This document shows positions 47,116 to 56,600 of a stretch of DNA of 64,000 nt, in pieces. This DNA is from an uncultured Schumannella sp. GTDB lineage: Bacteria; Actinomycetota; Actinomycetes; Actinomycetales; Microbacteriaceae. Where the stretch lies: the NCBI RefSeq assembly GCF_905479755.1, contig NZ_CAJQNT010000003.1, forward strand, positions 1-64,000, read 5' to 3'. The notes beneath the pieces are model-generated. The model made no database searches. It saw only the letters and a program-made list of their open reading frames with translations, and had not been told where the DNA came from. Position numbers and translations under genes: made by a program. Within the stretch, counting starts at the first letter, position 1. Every line of letters begins with the position of its first letter.

Positions 47116-49170
47116 ATGATTTCAGTTGGGCGGAGCCCTCTCCGCAGGGAACGCGGATCATCATTCGGCCGATTCGCGCGCATTGTCACTGCCGCGCCGG
47201 ACCCGATCGTGCTTGTTTTCGCGGCCGTGTTCCTTGCGGCCTCAGCCTGCGTCACCTTTGGAGTGATGGTCTGGCCGATCTTCGTACCGTTGGCGATCGT
47301 GCTCTCCGCGCTCGTGGTGGCGTTCAACCGGCTGGCGGTCCCGACACAGCCATGGTCCGCGCTCGGCGCGCTCGCTGCGTTCGTGTTCGCGGGAGTCTGG
47401 TTCGCACTCAACCTGCCGATGGCATCCGAGTACATCGTCGCAATCCGCGACCCCGGAATCTATATGGTGACCGGCGCGAATATCGCGGTCACCGGCGGCT
47501 CGCCGATCGACGTGCGCCAGGCCAGCCAGCTCGCCGAGCTCTCCCCCACGATCACCGAAAAGTTGGGGGTCTTCGCCACCTCGAGCGATGGCATCACGCG
47601 TTTGCAGGGGAGCAACGGCTATCCGGCGATGGTCGCGATCGGCTTCTGGGTCGCGGGTGTCGAGGGCGGCACTTCCACCAACCTTGTCATCGGTGCCGTC
47701 GCGCTCATCGCACTGTACGGACTCGCTCGGCGTGTGGTGGGCCCCGTGTGGGCTCTCGTTCCCAGCGTCTTGATGGGCGCGTCAATGCCCTTCACATACC
47801 TCTCGCGCACGTCCTACACCGAAATCTTGGCGACACTCGTCGTGCTCGCGGGCTCGACGGTACTCCTTTCCGCGTTGAGGTCGCAGCGCACGACGCAGTT
47901 CGTGCTCGCGGGCGCCCTAATCGCATCGGCGGCACTCACCAGAATTGACGGGGCTTTGGCCTTCACCGGCGCGTCATTCGGGCTGGTTCTCATCGCCTTG
48001 GGAGCAGGACGGGCGGTGAGCGTCTCGCGGCCGCTCACGAATATCGTCGCATTTTCGGCTGCGGGTTGGCTGATTATCGGCCTGGGCGCGCTTGATCTTG
48101 TCTTGAACACCCCTCGATATCTGAGCGACCTCGGGTCGATGCCCCAACTCTTGTGGCTCGGGACCGCGATCGTGTCGGTCGTCCTCATCGCCGTATCCGC
48201 GCTGCCGCTTGCTCGACGCGGGCCGTGGGCACCCCGAACGACGAAACGAGTTGCGATTGGCGGGGCGGTCATCGTCGCCGGGTTGTTCATCTACTGGGTG
48301 TCACGTCCGCTTTGGATGACGAATCACTTCATCAGCCACCCGTCGTATCAGCGCGCGGTCGAAGCGCTTCAAGCCCAGGATGGCCTCCCCCTCGACGGCT
48401 CGCAGAGCTACGACGAGTACACCTTGTGGTGGTTTGCCTGGTACTTCGGCTGGCCCCTGCTCCTCGGCGCAATCGTCGGCATCACACTGTGGCTCTACCG
48501 CGCAGTGTCCGACCACAAGCCAGAGTGGATCGTCTTGATTGCGGTGGCGGCCGCGTCGGCGATGCTCTACTTCAACGTCGTCTCGGTGACTCCGGACCAG
48601 ATCTGGGCATTCCGTCGGGTGCTCCCGGTAATCACACCGACTCTGTTGATCGCGTTTGCGTTCGCACTCGCCGTCTGGTGGCGCCGCGGGCGCGTCTCGC
48701 GATGGCTCGCGCTCGGCACGCTTGCGGTTTCCGGCGCGCTGACCCTCAGCCCGTGGGGGCAGATCTTCTTCGAGACGGAGGCGGGTTCACAAGCGTCCGA
48801 AATCAGTGCGATCTGTGACGCTGTCGAGGAGATCCAGGTCGATGTGGTGGCGATCGCCAGCGCGAATCTCCCCGCGAACTACGCGCCGACGGTGCGCACG
48901 ATGTGTGATGTTCAGGTCGTCACGGTGAGCGGCGGCAGTCGGGACGACCTCCGATTGCTTGCCGATGCGACCGACGGGAAGCTCGCTGCTCTCACTTTCG
49001 GCGCGGACGCGTTGGATTGGACCGCCACACCCTCCGAGGCCACCGCGACCACGACGGTGAAGTACTGGAACCGCCATCTCTTAATGACTCCACGCACGAC
49101 GAATCTCACCGTTCGTGAGGCCTTCGTCGGGTCTGTGAATTCGGATGGTTCCGTAACCCCCGCGAACTGA
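47116..49170 (+). CDS. Polytopic membrane protein, putative GT-C glycosyltransferase
   Basis: A 684-residue protein with about 12 spans and a short extracytoplasmic C-terminal domain. ATG 47116 has GGAG at optimal distance; an extension of 49 residues to 46969 runs across the DUF4012 upstream region. The first loop after TM4 carries an acidic motif (VAIRDPGIYMV, with ASEYIVAIRD before it), typical of GT-C enzymes that use polyprenyl-phosphate sugars. No specific family was recognised. It could receive a sugar from the GtrB-like enzyme. Composition is relatively AT-rich. Confidence 0.7.
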   Translation: MISVGRSPLRRERGSSFGRFARIVTAAPDPIVLVFAAVFLAASACVTFGVMVWPIFVPLAIVLSALVVAFNRLAVPTQPWSALGALAAFVFAGVWFALNLPMASEYIVAIRDPGIYMVTGANIAVTGGSPIDVRQASQLAELSPTITEKLGVFATSSDGITRLQGSNGYPAMVAIGFWVAGVEGGTSTNLVIGAVALIALYGLARRVVGPVWALVPSVLMGASMPFTYLSRTSYTEILATLVVLAGSTVLLSALRSQRTTQFVLAGALIASAALTRIDGALAFTGASFGLVLIALGAGRAVSVSRPLTNIVAFSAAGWLIIGLGALDLVLNTPRYLSDLGSMPQLLWLGTAIVSVVLIAVSALPLARRGPWAPRTTKRVAIGGAVIVAGLFIYWVSRPLWMTNHFISHPSYQRAVEALQAQDGLPLDGSQSYDEYTLWWFAWYFGWPLLLGAIVGITLWLYRAVSDHKPEWIVLIAVAAASAMLYFNVVSVTPDQIWAFRRVLPVITPTLLIAFAFALAVWWRRGRVSRWLALGTLAVSGALTLSPWGQIFFETEAGSQASEISAICDAVEEIQVDVVAIASANLPANYAPTVRTMCDVQVVTVSGGSRDDLRLLADATDGKLAALTFGADALDWTATPSEATATTTVKYWNRHLLMTPRTTNLTVREAFVGSVNSDGSVTPAN

Positions 49171-49249
49171 CGGCCGTGTCGCGCCGCCCCCCGCACGACA
49201 TCCACCTCCGAGACGTCGGGCGCCTCTGCCAGGTGGTGAGACGTGCGCC

Positions 49250-50980
49250 TCAGCCGCAGGTTTGGTACTCCGCAACCGTGGACGCCAGCGACGGCGTACC
49301 TCCGACGATGATGACCCGAGAAAGACCCGACGAGACGAGGTGCTCAAGGGACCCAGTGCGGACACACACCCGCGAGGACAGCACCACAGGGGCGTTCGAC
49401 GCTGCCGCGACAGCGCTCGCGGCGAGAGCATCCGGGTAGTTCGCCCCGGTCGCAATGTACGCGGTGTCGAGAGTCTCGAACACCGCACGGTTGATCAATT
49501 CAGATGTCTCGTATCGGTTGCTCCCCGCGTACCGCGTGACGGTCGCGACTCCGGGAACCTCGACGAGAGCGGTTTCGGTCGCCTCGGGAACGGACGGATA
49601 CCCTCCAGCGATCCTCACCTCTGCTGTGCCCAGCGCCACCAAGAGAGCCTCCGCCTGCTCGTTGAGTTCCTCGCTGAAGCTCGGGAGAACCAGCACTGGC
49701 GCACCCAAGCTTCCCGCGGCGGCCCCTGCAGTCAGTGCGTCCGGGTAGTTCTCCCCGTTCGCGACAAAGACGAGGGGCGCACCGGACTCGCCAAACGCCG
49801 ACTCGACCAGAAGTCTTGACGTTTCGTAGCGGTCCGCACCCGCGATCCGCTCGACCTCAGAAGCGAAGCTCGAGAGCTCTGCAACAACCTCCGCACTCAC
49901 GCGGTCAACACCGCCGACAACGACGATACGATCCGGCGACAGCCGCTCAAGCTCCGTGCGCACCGTCGTCGAAATCGAGGTCGGCGAGACCAGAAGAAGC
50001 GGGGCATCGACCGCCGCGGCCACGGGTCCGGCCGACAATGCGTCGGCAAAGTGGAGTCCGCCGGCGATGTAGACGGTGGAGGCCCCCGATGAGTAGGCAT
50101 CCCGCGACAGCATCACGGCGGTTTCGTAGCGATCAGACCCGGCGAAGCGCTCGGTATCAACCCCGCTGGGAACAAGGGTCGTCGGGCTGCCGAACCAGCT
50201 CACGTAGTACGCCCAGAAGTTCCGGTTGCCATACGACGGGCACGAATCGCCAAGTCCCCAACCTGCGGCCAACGCCGCGGCGTTCGGGGTGTACGGCGTG
50301 TAGTTGTACAGAGCCGCAGTCGCTTCATTTCGCACGATCACGCTCTTCGACGTGCAGGTCGGTGGATTCTGGTAGCTGGGGTTGGATCGCGGATGATAAT
50401 AGATCGACTCAGCGCCGACCTCGGTGCCGTCGTAGGGGTTCACCCGGTACCAGCCGTACGCACGGGCCGACCAATAGAGCTGGTTATCGATGCCGTAGTA
50501 CGTGGAGTTGCACGCGCTCGTGTCGGGGCAACCGTATCCCGTCGCAATCTGAATGGCCGACGCGCTCGGCGCCGTCGAGGTGACGAGCCCCTGCTCCTTC
50601 TGAAGCGTCACAAGCAGCACCTTGGCGCTGATGTCGCACAGCCCTTGAAGGCGATAGATGATGCGCGAGACCAGCTCATCGTTCGCGCCACTGTAGGCAC
50701 TGCACGTTGTACTCGCCGATTTGTCGCTTGTGTCGACACGAAGGATATCGAGGCATCGCGCATTGCTGCAGGCCCCGGACTGAGACTCGAGAAATTCCTG
50801 AATCTCCGCCTCGGTCATGGCCGAGTCGTTGTACATCGCATAGTCGCTGATGATGTACCCGGCGTCGAAGTCAGACCAGTCGGGAGTCGCCGCCGAGACA
50901 GGTGATGCGATCACAGCGGTCGCGATCACGCTGGCGGTCGCGACAAGGATGCCGATGATCTTCGTTCGGAGAGTTCTCAT
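49250..50980 (-). CDS. Secreted cell-wall-binding repeat protein with lysozyme-like N-terminal domain
   Basis: A 576-residue secreted protein: signal peptide 1-32 ending SPVSAA, a unique domain at about 35-240, and three cell-wall-binding 2 repeats (each starting R(F/I/Y)AGx(D/N)RYET) at about 255-560. The unique domain has KEQGLVTS, ATGYGCPDT and the Cys-rich, aromatic pattern of actinobacterial wall proteins and may be a lytic-transglycosylase-like fold. The repeats usually bind secondary wall polymers, perhaps the glycan made by this island. ATG 50980 was chosen because it directly precedes the signal peptide. Confidence 0.88.
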   Translation of the reverse strand: MRTLRTKIIGILVATASVIATAVIASPVSAATPDWSDFDAGYIISDYAMYNDSAMTEAEIQEFLESQSGACSNARCLDILRVDTSDKSASTTCSAYSGANDELVSRIIYRLQGLCDISAKVLLVTLQKEQGLVTSTAPSASAIQIATGYGCPDTSACNSTYYGIDNQLYWSARAYGWYRVNPYDGTEVGAESIYYHPRSNPSYQNPPTCTSKSVIVRNEATAALYNYTPYTPNAAALAAGWGLGDSCPSYGNRNFWAYYVSWFGSPTTLVPSGVDTERFAGSDRYETAVMLSRDAYSSGASTVYIAGGLHFADALSAGPVAAAVDAPLLLVSPTSISTTVRTELERLSPDRIVVVGGVDRVSAEVVAELSSFASEVERIAGADRYETSRLLVESAFGESGAPLVFVANGENYPDALTAGAAAGSLGAPVLVLPSFSEELNEQAEALLVALGTAEVRIAGGYPSVPEATETALVEVPGVATVTRYAGSNRYETSELINRAVFETLDTAYIATGANYPDALAASAVAAASNAPVVLSSRVCVRTGSLEHLVSSGLSRVIIVGGTPSLASTVAEYQTCG

Positions 50981-51033
50981 CGGTAGCCCCCCGCGGCCGA
51001 TCATGCGCCGAGTCTGCCCCCAGCGCGTTCCTT

Positions 51034-51063
51034 ATGATAACCCAACCCTCAAGGGCAAGCTAA
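51034..51063 (-). promoter_or_regulatory. Candidate promoter of the wall-binding protein gene
   Basis: On the minus strand TTAGCT (51058-51063), an 18-base spacer and TATCAT (51034-51039). The predicted leader is about 47 bases. The region 51005-51216 is non-coding and AT-richer; the spacer contains the palindrome CCCTTGAGGG. Confidence 0.4.
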
Positions 51064-51165
51064 GGGAATCTTCGGCACTGCATGTCACCGCTGGCGGCGA
51101 TGCCGGCTCGCGGGTGATGCTCTCAGCGCCTCTGTGCGCCGATGAAACACCGTGAGCGTGAGTGT

Positions 51166-51171
51166 TAGAGT
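51166..51171 (+). promoter_or_regulatory. Candidate -10 (TAGAGT) for the flippase-like gene
   Basis: TAGAGT lies 45 bases before the ATG at 51217 and would give a leader of about 38 bases that contains GAGGGAACGGGACC near the start. Confidence 0.35.
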
Positions 51172-51216
51172 CCATGCGGTCTGCGACCACTACCGACCGA
51201 GGGAACGGGACCTGAT

Positions 51217-52146
51217 ATGCGCAAGAACTGGCGATCGATCAGTCAGATCGTCTTCGGCGCGCTGGCGCTGGCATTTCTCGTCTGGGCAATCACAAGCCGG
51301 TGGGATCAGGTGCTCACCGCGTTGCAAGATCTGGCGCCCCTGGGGGTGCTGGCGGCCGCAGTCCTCATCTTCGCCGGCCTGTATGTGAACATGCTCTCTT
51401 GGCGGGCCGTCGCCGCGGCACTCGGCACCCCGTTGACCCGTTCCGAAGCCGCGACCGTGTTCTTCACTGCGCAACTCGGCAAGTACCTCCCCGGAGGCGT
51501 GTGGCCGATCGTGGCAAGCGCCCGCCTGGGTCGCGCATTCGGCCTCAGCGGAACGCAGAGCGTGGGATCGATGACGATCGCACTGCTGCTGAGCGTCACC
51601 GTCGCATCCGTGATCGCGGTCGGCGCCGTTTTCGCCGTTCCTGACCTGGATGGCGCGACGGCCCTGGTTCCGGTCGTCTTGATCGCGATCGGACTGGTCG
51701 TCCTTTGGCCGCCGATCCTCAACCGACTGCTGAGCAAGGCTCTCCGTGTCCTTCGACGATCCGAAGGGCTTCCGCCCCTCTCGCACCGCCATATGGCTGC
51801 GGCGGGCGCCTGGTCGCTATTGAGTTGGGCCCTGCTCGGCGGGGCCCTGTCCGCGCTCGTCGGGGCGACCAGCGCCCCCTCCTGGAGTGACGGGGCAATC
51901 AGCGTGAGCGCCTACGCGCTGTCTTGGGTCGCTGGGTTCGCCGCACTGATCGTTCCCGCGGGCGTGGGCGTACGCGAGGGTGTCCTCGTCCTTGTGCTCA
52001 GCGGATCACTCGGTGTTCCTACGGTGCTCGGGATCGCGGTCGTCCACCGCGTGATGATGACCCTCGGCGACGTCGCGATGCTCCTTTTCACGGCGCGGCG
52101 CCGCAATAAGGTGTTGACTCCGACAGAGAACGAGAGCCCGAAATGA
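51217..52146 (+). CDS. LPG synthase transmembrane-type flippase-like protein
   Basis: A 309-residue protein with eight or so spans, of the family named after the membrane part of lysylphosphatidylglycerol synthase (UPF0104). The motifs FFTAQLGKYLPGGVWPIV and VPAGVGVREGVLV are characteristic. Members near glycosyltransferases are thought to move or modify lipid carriers. It is coupled by ATGA to a GT4 gene. It lacks the soluble aminoacyltransferase half. Confidence 0.85.
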   Translation: MRKNWRSISQIVFGALALAFLVWAITSRWDQVLTALQDLAPLGVLAAAVLIFAGLYVNMLSWRAVAAALGTPLTRSEAATVFFTAQLGKYLPGGVWPIVASARLGRAFGLSGTQSVGSMTIALLLSVTVASVIAVGAVFAVPDLDGATALVPVVLIAIGLVVLWPPILNRLLSKALRVLRRSEGLPPLSHRHMAAAGAWSLLSWALLGGALSALVGATSAPSWSDGAISVSAYALSWVAGFAALIVPAGVGVREGVLVLVLSGSLGVPTVLGIAVVHRVMMTLGDVAMLLFTARRRNKVLTPTENESPK

Positions 52147-53234
52147 CGTCCCCTCGCCGCGTCACCTACGTCACGCGCAAGTTCCCGCCGTCGGTGGGCG
52201 GCATGGAGACCCTCGCGATCAACACCACCTTGGCGCTCGCCTCTCGCGAGCGCCGGTCGGATCATCTGAGCCTCGGTCGAAGCAACATCCACCTCGTGTG
52301 GTGGTTGCCGGTGACCGGCGCGCGAATGTTCGCCCAGGGAATCACCGACCGCACGCGGGTGTACCTGTTCGGAGATGCGCTCGCGTGGGCGGCGCTCGGC
52401 TGGATCCCTCGGCTGCTGCGCATCCCCGCGTTCACCATGGTGTGCGGGCTCGACGTCACCTACGAGAATCGGATGTACCGTTCGGTCGTCCACGCTGCCC
52501 TTCGCCGGTCCCCGCGCGTGCTCGCGATCAGCCGCGCAACTCTACAAACCGCAATCGATGCTGGAGTCGCACCTGACCGTGCCGCCGTCCTGACCATGGG
52601 AGTCGTGCCGAGCGCGCCCGAGCCGACAACAACTGCACCGACAGACGCGGACCTCCGCGACCGGATCGGGGTGAGCCCCGACGCGCGCTTGCTACTCACT
52701 ACGGGACGCCTTGTGCGTCGAAAAGGCGTTGCATGGTTCGTTGAATGCGTGATGCCGAAACTGGCTCAGGATGTGCACTATCTCGTCGTCGGGTCGGGCG
52801 AGGATCGCGAACTCATCGAGCGACTTGCTCGCGAGCACGGAGTCTCCGAACGCGTTCACCTGCTCGGCCGCGTCTCCGAACCGTGCCGTCGCAAGTTGAC
52901 GGCGCAAGCGGACTTGTTCATCCAGCCGAACATCGAAGTCGCCGGCGACATGGAAGGATTCGGGCTCGTCGTCGTCGAGGCGGCGCAAGCGGGTCTTGTC
53001 CCCGTTGCCGCGCGGCTCGAGGGGCTCCAGGACGCAATCGTCGACGGCGAGACCGGCTATCTCGTCGACAGCGGCGATGCGGAGGCGTGGGCGCGGCGGC
53101 TGACGGAGCTGCTCGGTTCAGCCGAGCTGTCCCATCAGGCCGAGAAGTTCGCGGTCGCCGCGCGCGCCCGCTACTCGGTCGAGCGGATGGGTGAGGAACT
53201 CGACCGTCACGTCTCCGAGGTCGGCGAGCGCTAG
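52143..53234 (+). CDS. GT4-family glycosyltransferase (PimB-like)
   Basis: A 363-residue enzyme with [44 protein letters not shown] and the donor-site region [18 protein letters not shown]. It resembles mannosyltransferases of the PimB group, but the sugar is unknown. Coupled to the flippase-like gene; convergent with rmlA with a 4-base overlap. Confidence 0.87.
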   Translation: MTSPRRVTYVTRKFPPSVGGMETLAINTTLALASRERRSDHLSLGRSNIHLVWWLPVTGARMFAQGITDRTRVYLFGDALAWAALGWIPRLLRIPAFTMVCGLDVTYENRMYRSVVHAALRRSPRVLAISRATLQTAIDAGVAPDRAAVLTMGVVPSAPEPTTTAPTDADLRDRIGVSPDARLLLTTGRLVRRKGVAWFVECVMPKLAQDVHYLVVGSGEDRELIERLAREHGVSERVHLLGRVSEPCRRKLTAQADLFIQPNIEVAGDMEGFGLVVVEAAQAGLVPVAARLEGLQDAIVDGETGYLVDSGDAEAWARRLTELLGSAELSHQAEKFAVAARARYSVERMGEELDRHVSEVGER

Positions 53235-54094
53235 CCGCGGAACAGCCGCTGCAGGTACTCGCCGTAGCCGCTCTTCACCAACGGCTCCGCGAGCCGCGCC
53301 AGCTCCTCGTCGGTGATCCAGCCGTGCCGCCACGCCACCTCTTCGAGGCAGCCGATCTTGTCGCCTTGTCGAGCCTCGATCACCCGGACGAATTCGGTCG
53401 CCGCGACCATCGAGTCGATCGTTCCGGTGTCGAGCCAGACGGTTCCGCGCTCCAGCGGCTGAACCCGCAGCCGGCCATCGGCGAGGTACGCCGCGTTGAT
53501 GTCGGTGATCTCGAGCTCTCCGCGCGGGCTCGGCGTAATCGTGCGCGCGACCTCCACCACCCCGGCGTCGTAGAAGTAGAGCCCAGGAACAGCGAAACCG
53601 CTCTTCGGCGCGGCGGGCTTCTCTTCGATGCTGAGGACGCGACCCTCGGCGTCGAACTCGACGACACCGTACGCGCTCGGGTCGACGACCGGCGCCGCGA
53701 AAATCACCGCACCGTCGACATCGGTGTGTTCACGAAGCCGGGTACCGAGCCCCGCGCCGTAGAAGACGTTGTCGCCGAGCGCGAGCGCCGCCGAGTCGCC
53801 CGCGAGGAAGTCGGCGCCGATGAGGAACGCCTCCGCGAGCCCCTTGGGCTCCGCCTGCGTCGCATACTCCAGCCGGATCCCGAGATGCGCCCCGTCCCCC
53901 AGCAGGCGCTCGAAGTTGGCGCGGTCCTCGGGCGTCGTGATGATCAGGATCTCTCGGATCCCCGCCAGCATCAGCGTCGACAGGGGGTAGTAGATCATCG
54001 GCTTGTCGTAGATCGGCATCAGCTGCTTAGAGATGCCAAGCGTGATCGGATGCAGCCTGGTCCCGGATCCGCCCGCGAGAATGATGCCCTTCAT
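53231..54094 (-). CDS. rmlA: Glucose-1-phosphate thymidylyltransferase
   Basis: A 287-residue enzyme making dTDP-glucose, first step to dTDP-L-rhamnose. Signature [19 protein letters not shown] is followed by ALGDNVFYG and [14 protein letters not shown]. The start at ATG 54094 overlaps the rmlC stop by ATGA; an upstream extension is antisense noise. Full length. Confidence 0.95.
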   Translation of the reverse strand: MKGIILAGGSGTRLHPITLGISKQLMPIYDKPMIYYPLSTLMLAGIREILIITTPEDRANFERLLGDGAHLGIRLEYATQAEPKGLAEAFLIGADFLAGDSAALALGDNVFYGAGLGTRLREHTDVDGAVIFAAPVVDPSAYGVVEFDAEGRVLSIEEKPAAPKSGFAVPGLYFYDAGVVEVARTITPSPRGELEITDINAAYLADGRLRVQPLERGTVWLDTGTIDSMVAATEFVRVIEARQGDKIGCLEEVAWRHGWITDEELARLAEPLVKSGYGEYLQRLFRG

Positions 54095-54681
54095 CGGCCG
54101 ACCTCCCGGTACCAGGTCTGGCAGGCATCCCACGACGGAAGCCAGCCCTGCTCGCCTGCCTCCGCGAGCGTGGGGGCCCCCTCGTCCTTGGGTGACAGTT
54201 TCGCGTCGGCGGGCACAGGAAGACCGATCGCGGCGTCGAGGGGTGAAATGGTGCGGTCGTGGTCGGGCTTGTAGACGTCCGTCGTCAAGTACGCGACCGT
54301 CGCGTCGGTCCTCGCCCAAAATGCGTGCCCAATGCCTTCCGGCAAGAAGACCGCGCTGCGCCGTTCGGCGTCGAGCTCGACCGCGTCCCAGACGCCGAAG
54401 GTCGGCGAGCTGACCCGAAGGTCGACCACATAGTCGGTCACGCGTCCGCTCATCGCGACAACGTACTTGGCCTGGCCGGGAGGCACGTCGGAGAAGTGGA
54501 TGCCGCGGACGACGCCCGCGACCGACACCGAGAGATTCGCTTGTTGCAGGTCGAACCTGCGACCGGTCGCCGCCTGCAGTTCATCGGCCCGAAACCACTC
54601 GAGGAATTCGCCGCGCTCATCCCGATGATGGAGAGGCACGAACTCCAGGCAATCAGGGACGTTCAGGGCACGGATCTCCAC
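54091..54681 (-). CDS. rmlC: dTDP-4-dehydrorhamnose 3,5-epimerase
   Basis: A 196-residue cupin enzyme, third step of the rhamnose pathway. Motifs: [26 protein letters not shown] (catalytic His), [21 protein letters not shown] and GIGHAFWA. It starts at GTG 54681 exactly six bases after TAGACT, so the mRNA is probably leaderless. It leads the rmlC-rmlA pair and diverges from rmlB. Confidence 0.95.
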   Translation of the reverse strand: MEIRALNVPDCLEFVPLHHRDERGEFLEWFRADELQAATGRRFDLQQANLSVSVAGVVRGIHFSDVPPGQAKYVVAMSGRVTDYVVDLRVSSPTFGVWDAVELDAERRSAVFLPEGIGHAFWARTDATVAYLTTDVYKPDHDRTISPLDAAIGLPVPADAKLSPKDEGAPTLAEAGEQGWLPSWDACQTWYREVGR

Positions 54682-54686
54682 CCCGC

Positions 54687-54748
54687 GAGTCTAGCGAGCC
54701 GCTCCGGTCACCCGTACGGCAGACTCCGAGCGCGGGCTCGCTAGACTC
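54687..54748. promoter_or_regulatory. Symmetric divergent leaderless promoters of rmlCA and rmlBD
   Basis: A perfect 14-bp inverted repeat, GAGTCTAGCGAGCC (54687-54700) and GGCTCGCTAGACTC (54735-54748), separated by 34 bases. Each arm holds TAGACT in the outward direction; each is followed by six bases and GTG (rmlC at 54681, rmlB at 54754). Mirror-image -10 elements should give two leaderless transcripts with matched strength. A regulator dimer could also bind the arms. No clear -35 elements. Confidence 0.7.
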
Positions 54749-54753
54749 ACATC

Positions 54754-55740
54754 GTGCGGATTCTTGTCACCGGGGGCGCCGGATTTATCGGCTCGAACTT
54801 CGTTCGCCGCACCCTCGAGGGCGCGTACCCGACGCTGGCGGACGCCGATGTCGTGGTCTATGACGCCCTCACTTACTCGGGAAACAGGGCAAACCTCGCA
54901 CCGATCGCGCAGCATCGGCGCTATCGCTTCGTGCACGCCGACATTCGAGACGCCGGCGCGCTCGACCGCGAACTGCCCGGCGTCGACGCGATCGTCCACT
55001 TCGCCGCCGAGTCGCACGTCGACCGCTCCGTGCTCGACGCCGGTCCGTTCGTGTCGACCAACGTCGTCGGAACGCAGACGCTGCTGGACGCCGCTGTGCG
55101 CCACGGCGTCGGCAAGGTCGTCCACGTCTCGACCGACGAGGTCTACGGTTCGATCGCGAAGGGCTCGTGGACCGAAGACCACATCCTGGAGCCGAATTCC
55201 CCCTACGCGGCGAGCAAGGCGGGAAGCGACCTGCTCGCGCGCTCCTACGTGCGCACCCACAGCCTGGATGTCTCGATCACCCGCTGCTCGAACAACTACG
55301 GGCCGTACCACTTCCCCGAGAAGGTCATCCCGCTGTTCGTGACGCGTCTGCTCGACGGCGGGCGCGTTCCGCTGTACGGCGACGGCTCGAACGTGCGGGA
55401 TTGGCTGCACGTCGACGACCACTGCCGCGGCATCGCGCTCGTGCTGGCGACGGGGCGCGCTGGTGAGATCTACAACATCGGCGGTGGCACCGAGCTGACC
55501 AACCGCGAGCTCACGGAGCTGCTGCTGGATGCCACCGGTCGCGGTTGGGACGCCGTCGACCATGTCGCCGACCGCAAGGGCCACGACCTGCGCTACAGCG
55601 TCGACATCACCAAGATCAGCACTGAATTGGGCTACCAGCCGGAGGTCCCGTTCCAACGCGGCCTCGCCGAGGTGGTCGACTGGTACCGAACCCGGCGCGA
55701 CTGGTGGGAGCCGCTGCTCGAGCGCGCCGGTCTCGCATGA
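54754..55740 (+). CDS. rmlB: dTDP-glucose 4,6-dehydratase
   Basis: A 328-residue SDR enzyme with GGAGFIGSNFVRR, AAESHVDRS, STDEVYG, catalytic YAASK and RCSNNYGPYHFPEK. It converts dTDP-glucose to dTDP-4-keto-6-deoxyglucose. The GTG start follows TAGACT-N6 and has no ribosome-binding site. Coupled by ATGA to rmlD. Confidence 0.96.
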   Translation: MRILVTGGAGFIGSNFVRRTLEGAYPTLADADVVVYDALTYSGNRANLAPIAQHRRYRFVHADIRDAGALDRELPGVDAIVHFAAESHVDRSVLDAGPFVSTNVVGTQTLLDAAVRHGVGKVVHVSTDEVYGSIAKGSWTEDHILEPNSPYAASKAGSDLLARSYVRTHSLDVSITRCSNNYGPYHFPEKVIPLFVTRLLDGGRVPLYGDGSNVRDWLHVDDHCRGIALVLATGRAGEIYNIGGGTELTNRELTELLLDATGRGWDAVDHVADRKGHDLRYSVDITKISTELGYQPEVPFQRGLAEVVDWYRTRRDWWEPLLERAGLA

Positions 55741-56600
55741 CCGTTCGATCCGACGCCCGCTGGCTCGTCACCGGTGCCCACGGCCTGCTCGGGCGTGAGC
55801 TGGTCGCCGCGCTCGCCGGGCGCCAGGTGACCGCGCGCGGCCGCTCCGAGCTGGACATCACCGACCCCGACGCGATCGCCGACGCGATCTCCGGCGCCGA
55901 CGTCGTCCTGAACGCGGCCGCGTACACGGCCGTCGATGCGGCCGAATACGATGAAGACGGCGCGTTCGCCGCCAACGCGCTCGGCGCCGAGAACGTGGCC
56001 CGCGCTGCCGCGCTGCGCGGCGCCCGACTCGTCCATGTGTCGACGGACTACGTCTTCGACGGTCGCGCGACGAGCGCCTACCGCGCCGACGCGCCGCCGA
56101 GTCCGATCAACGCCTACGGCCGAACCAAGGCCGAGGGCGAGCGCCGGGTGATGGCCGCCAGCGACGGCCGCGCCTCGATCGTCCGAACCGCCTGGCTGTA
56201 CGGCGGCCCCGGCGACTTCCCGCACGCGGTGCTCGCCGCGGCACGCACCGGACGGCCGCTCCGCGGAGCCGACGACCAGATCGGACAGCCGACGTGGGCG
56301 CGCGACCTGGCGAAGCGCATCGTCGAACTGGCGGATCGCCCGGTCCCCGGCGGGATCTACCACGGCACCAACTCGGGCCAGACGAGCCGACGCGAGTTCA
56401 TGCGGGCCATCCTCGAAGATGCGGGGCTCGGACACCTCCCCGTGGAATCGGCGCGAGCGATCGACTTCGCGATGCCGGCGGCGCGCCCCGCGTGGTCGGT
56501 GCTGGACCATGCCTCGTGGGATGCCGCCGGACTGACTCCGATGCGAGGCTGGCGCGAGGCGCTTGGCGACGCCGCGCGGGCACAGGGATGGGCCGCATGA
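55737..56600 (+). CDS. rmlD: dTDP-4-dehydrorhamnose reductase
   Basis: A 287-residue SDR reductase that finishes dTDP-L-rhamnose. VTGAHGLLGREL, VSTDYVFDG and catalytic YGRTK are present. Its start overlaps rmlB and its stop overlaps the GT4 gene after it, so a glycosyltransferase is co-expressed with its presumed donor pathway. Confidence 0.95.
   Translation: MTVRSDARWLVTGAHGLLGRELVAALAGRQVTARGRSELDITDPDAIADAISGADVVLNAAAYTAVDAAEYDEDGAFAANALGAENVARAAALRGARLVHVSTDYVFDGRATSAYRADAPPSPINAYGRTKAEGERRVMAASDGRASIVRTAWLYGGPGDFPHAVLAAARTGRPLRGADDQIGQPTWARDLAKRIVELADRPVPGGIYHGTNSGQTSRREFMRAILEDAGLGHLPVESARAIDFAMPAARPAWSVLDHASWDAAGLTPMRGWREALGDAARAQGWAA

Noticed and set aside
51174-51215. 13-codon ORF before the flippase-like gene
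   Set aside because: The candidate -10 lies only two bases before its ATG, so the start codon would fall upstream of the transcription start; no ribosome-binding site.
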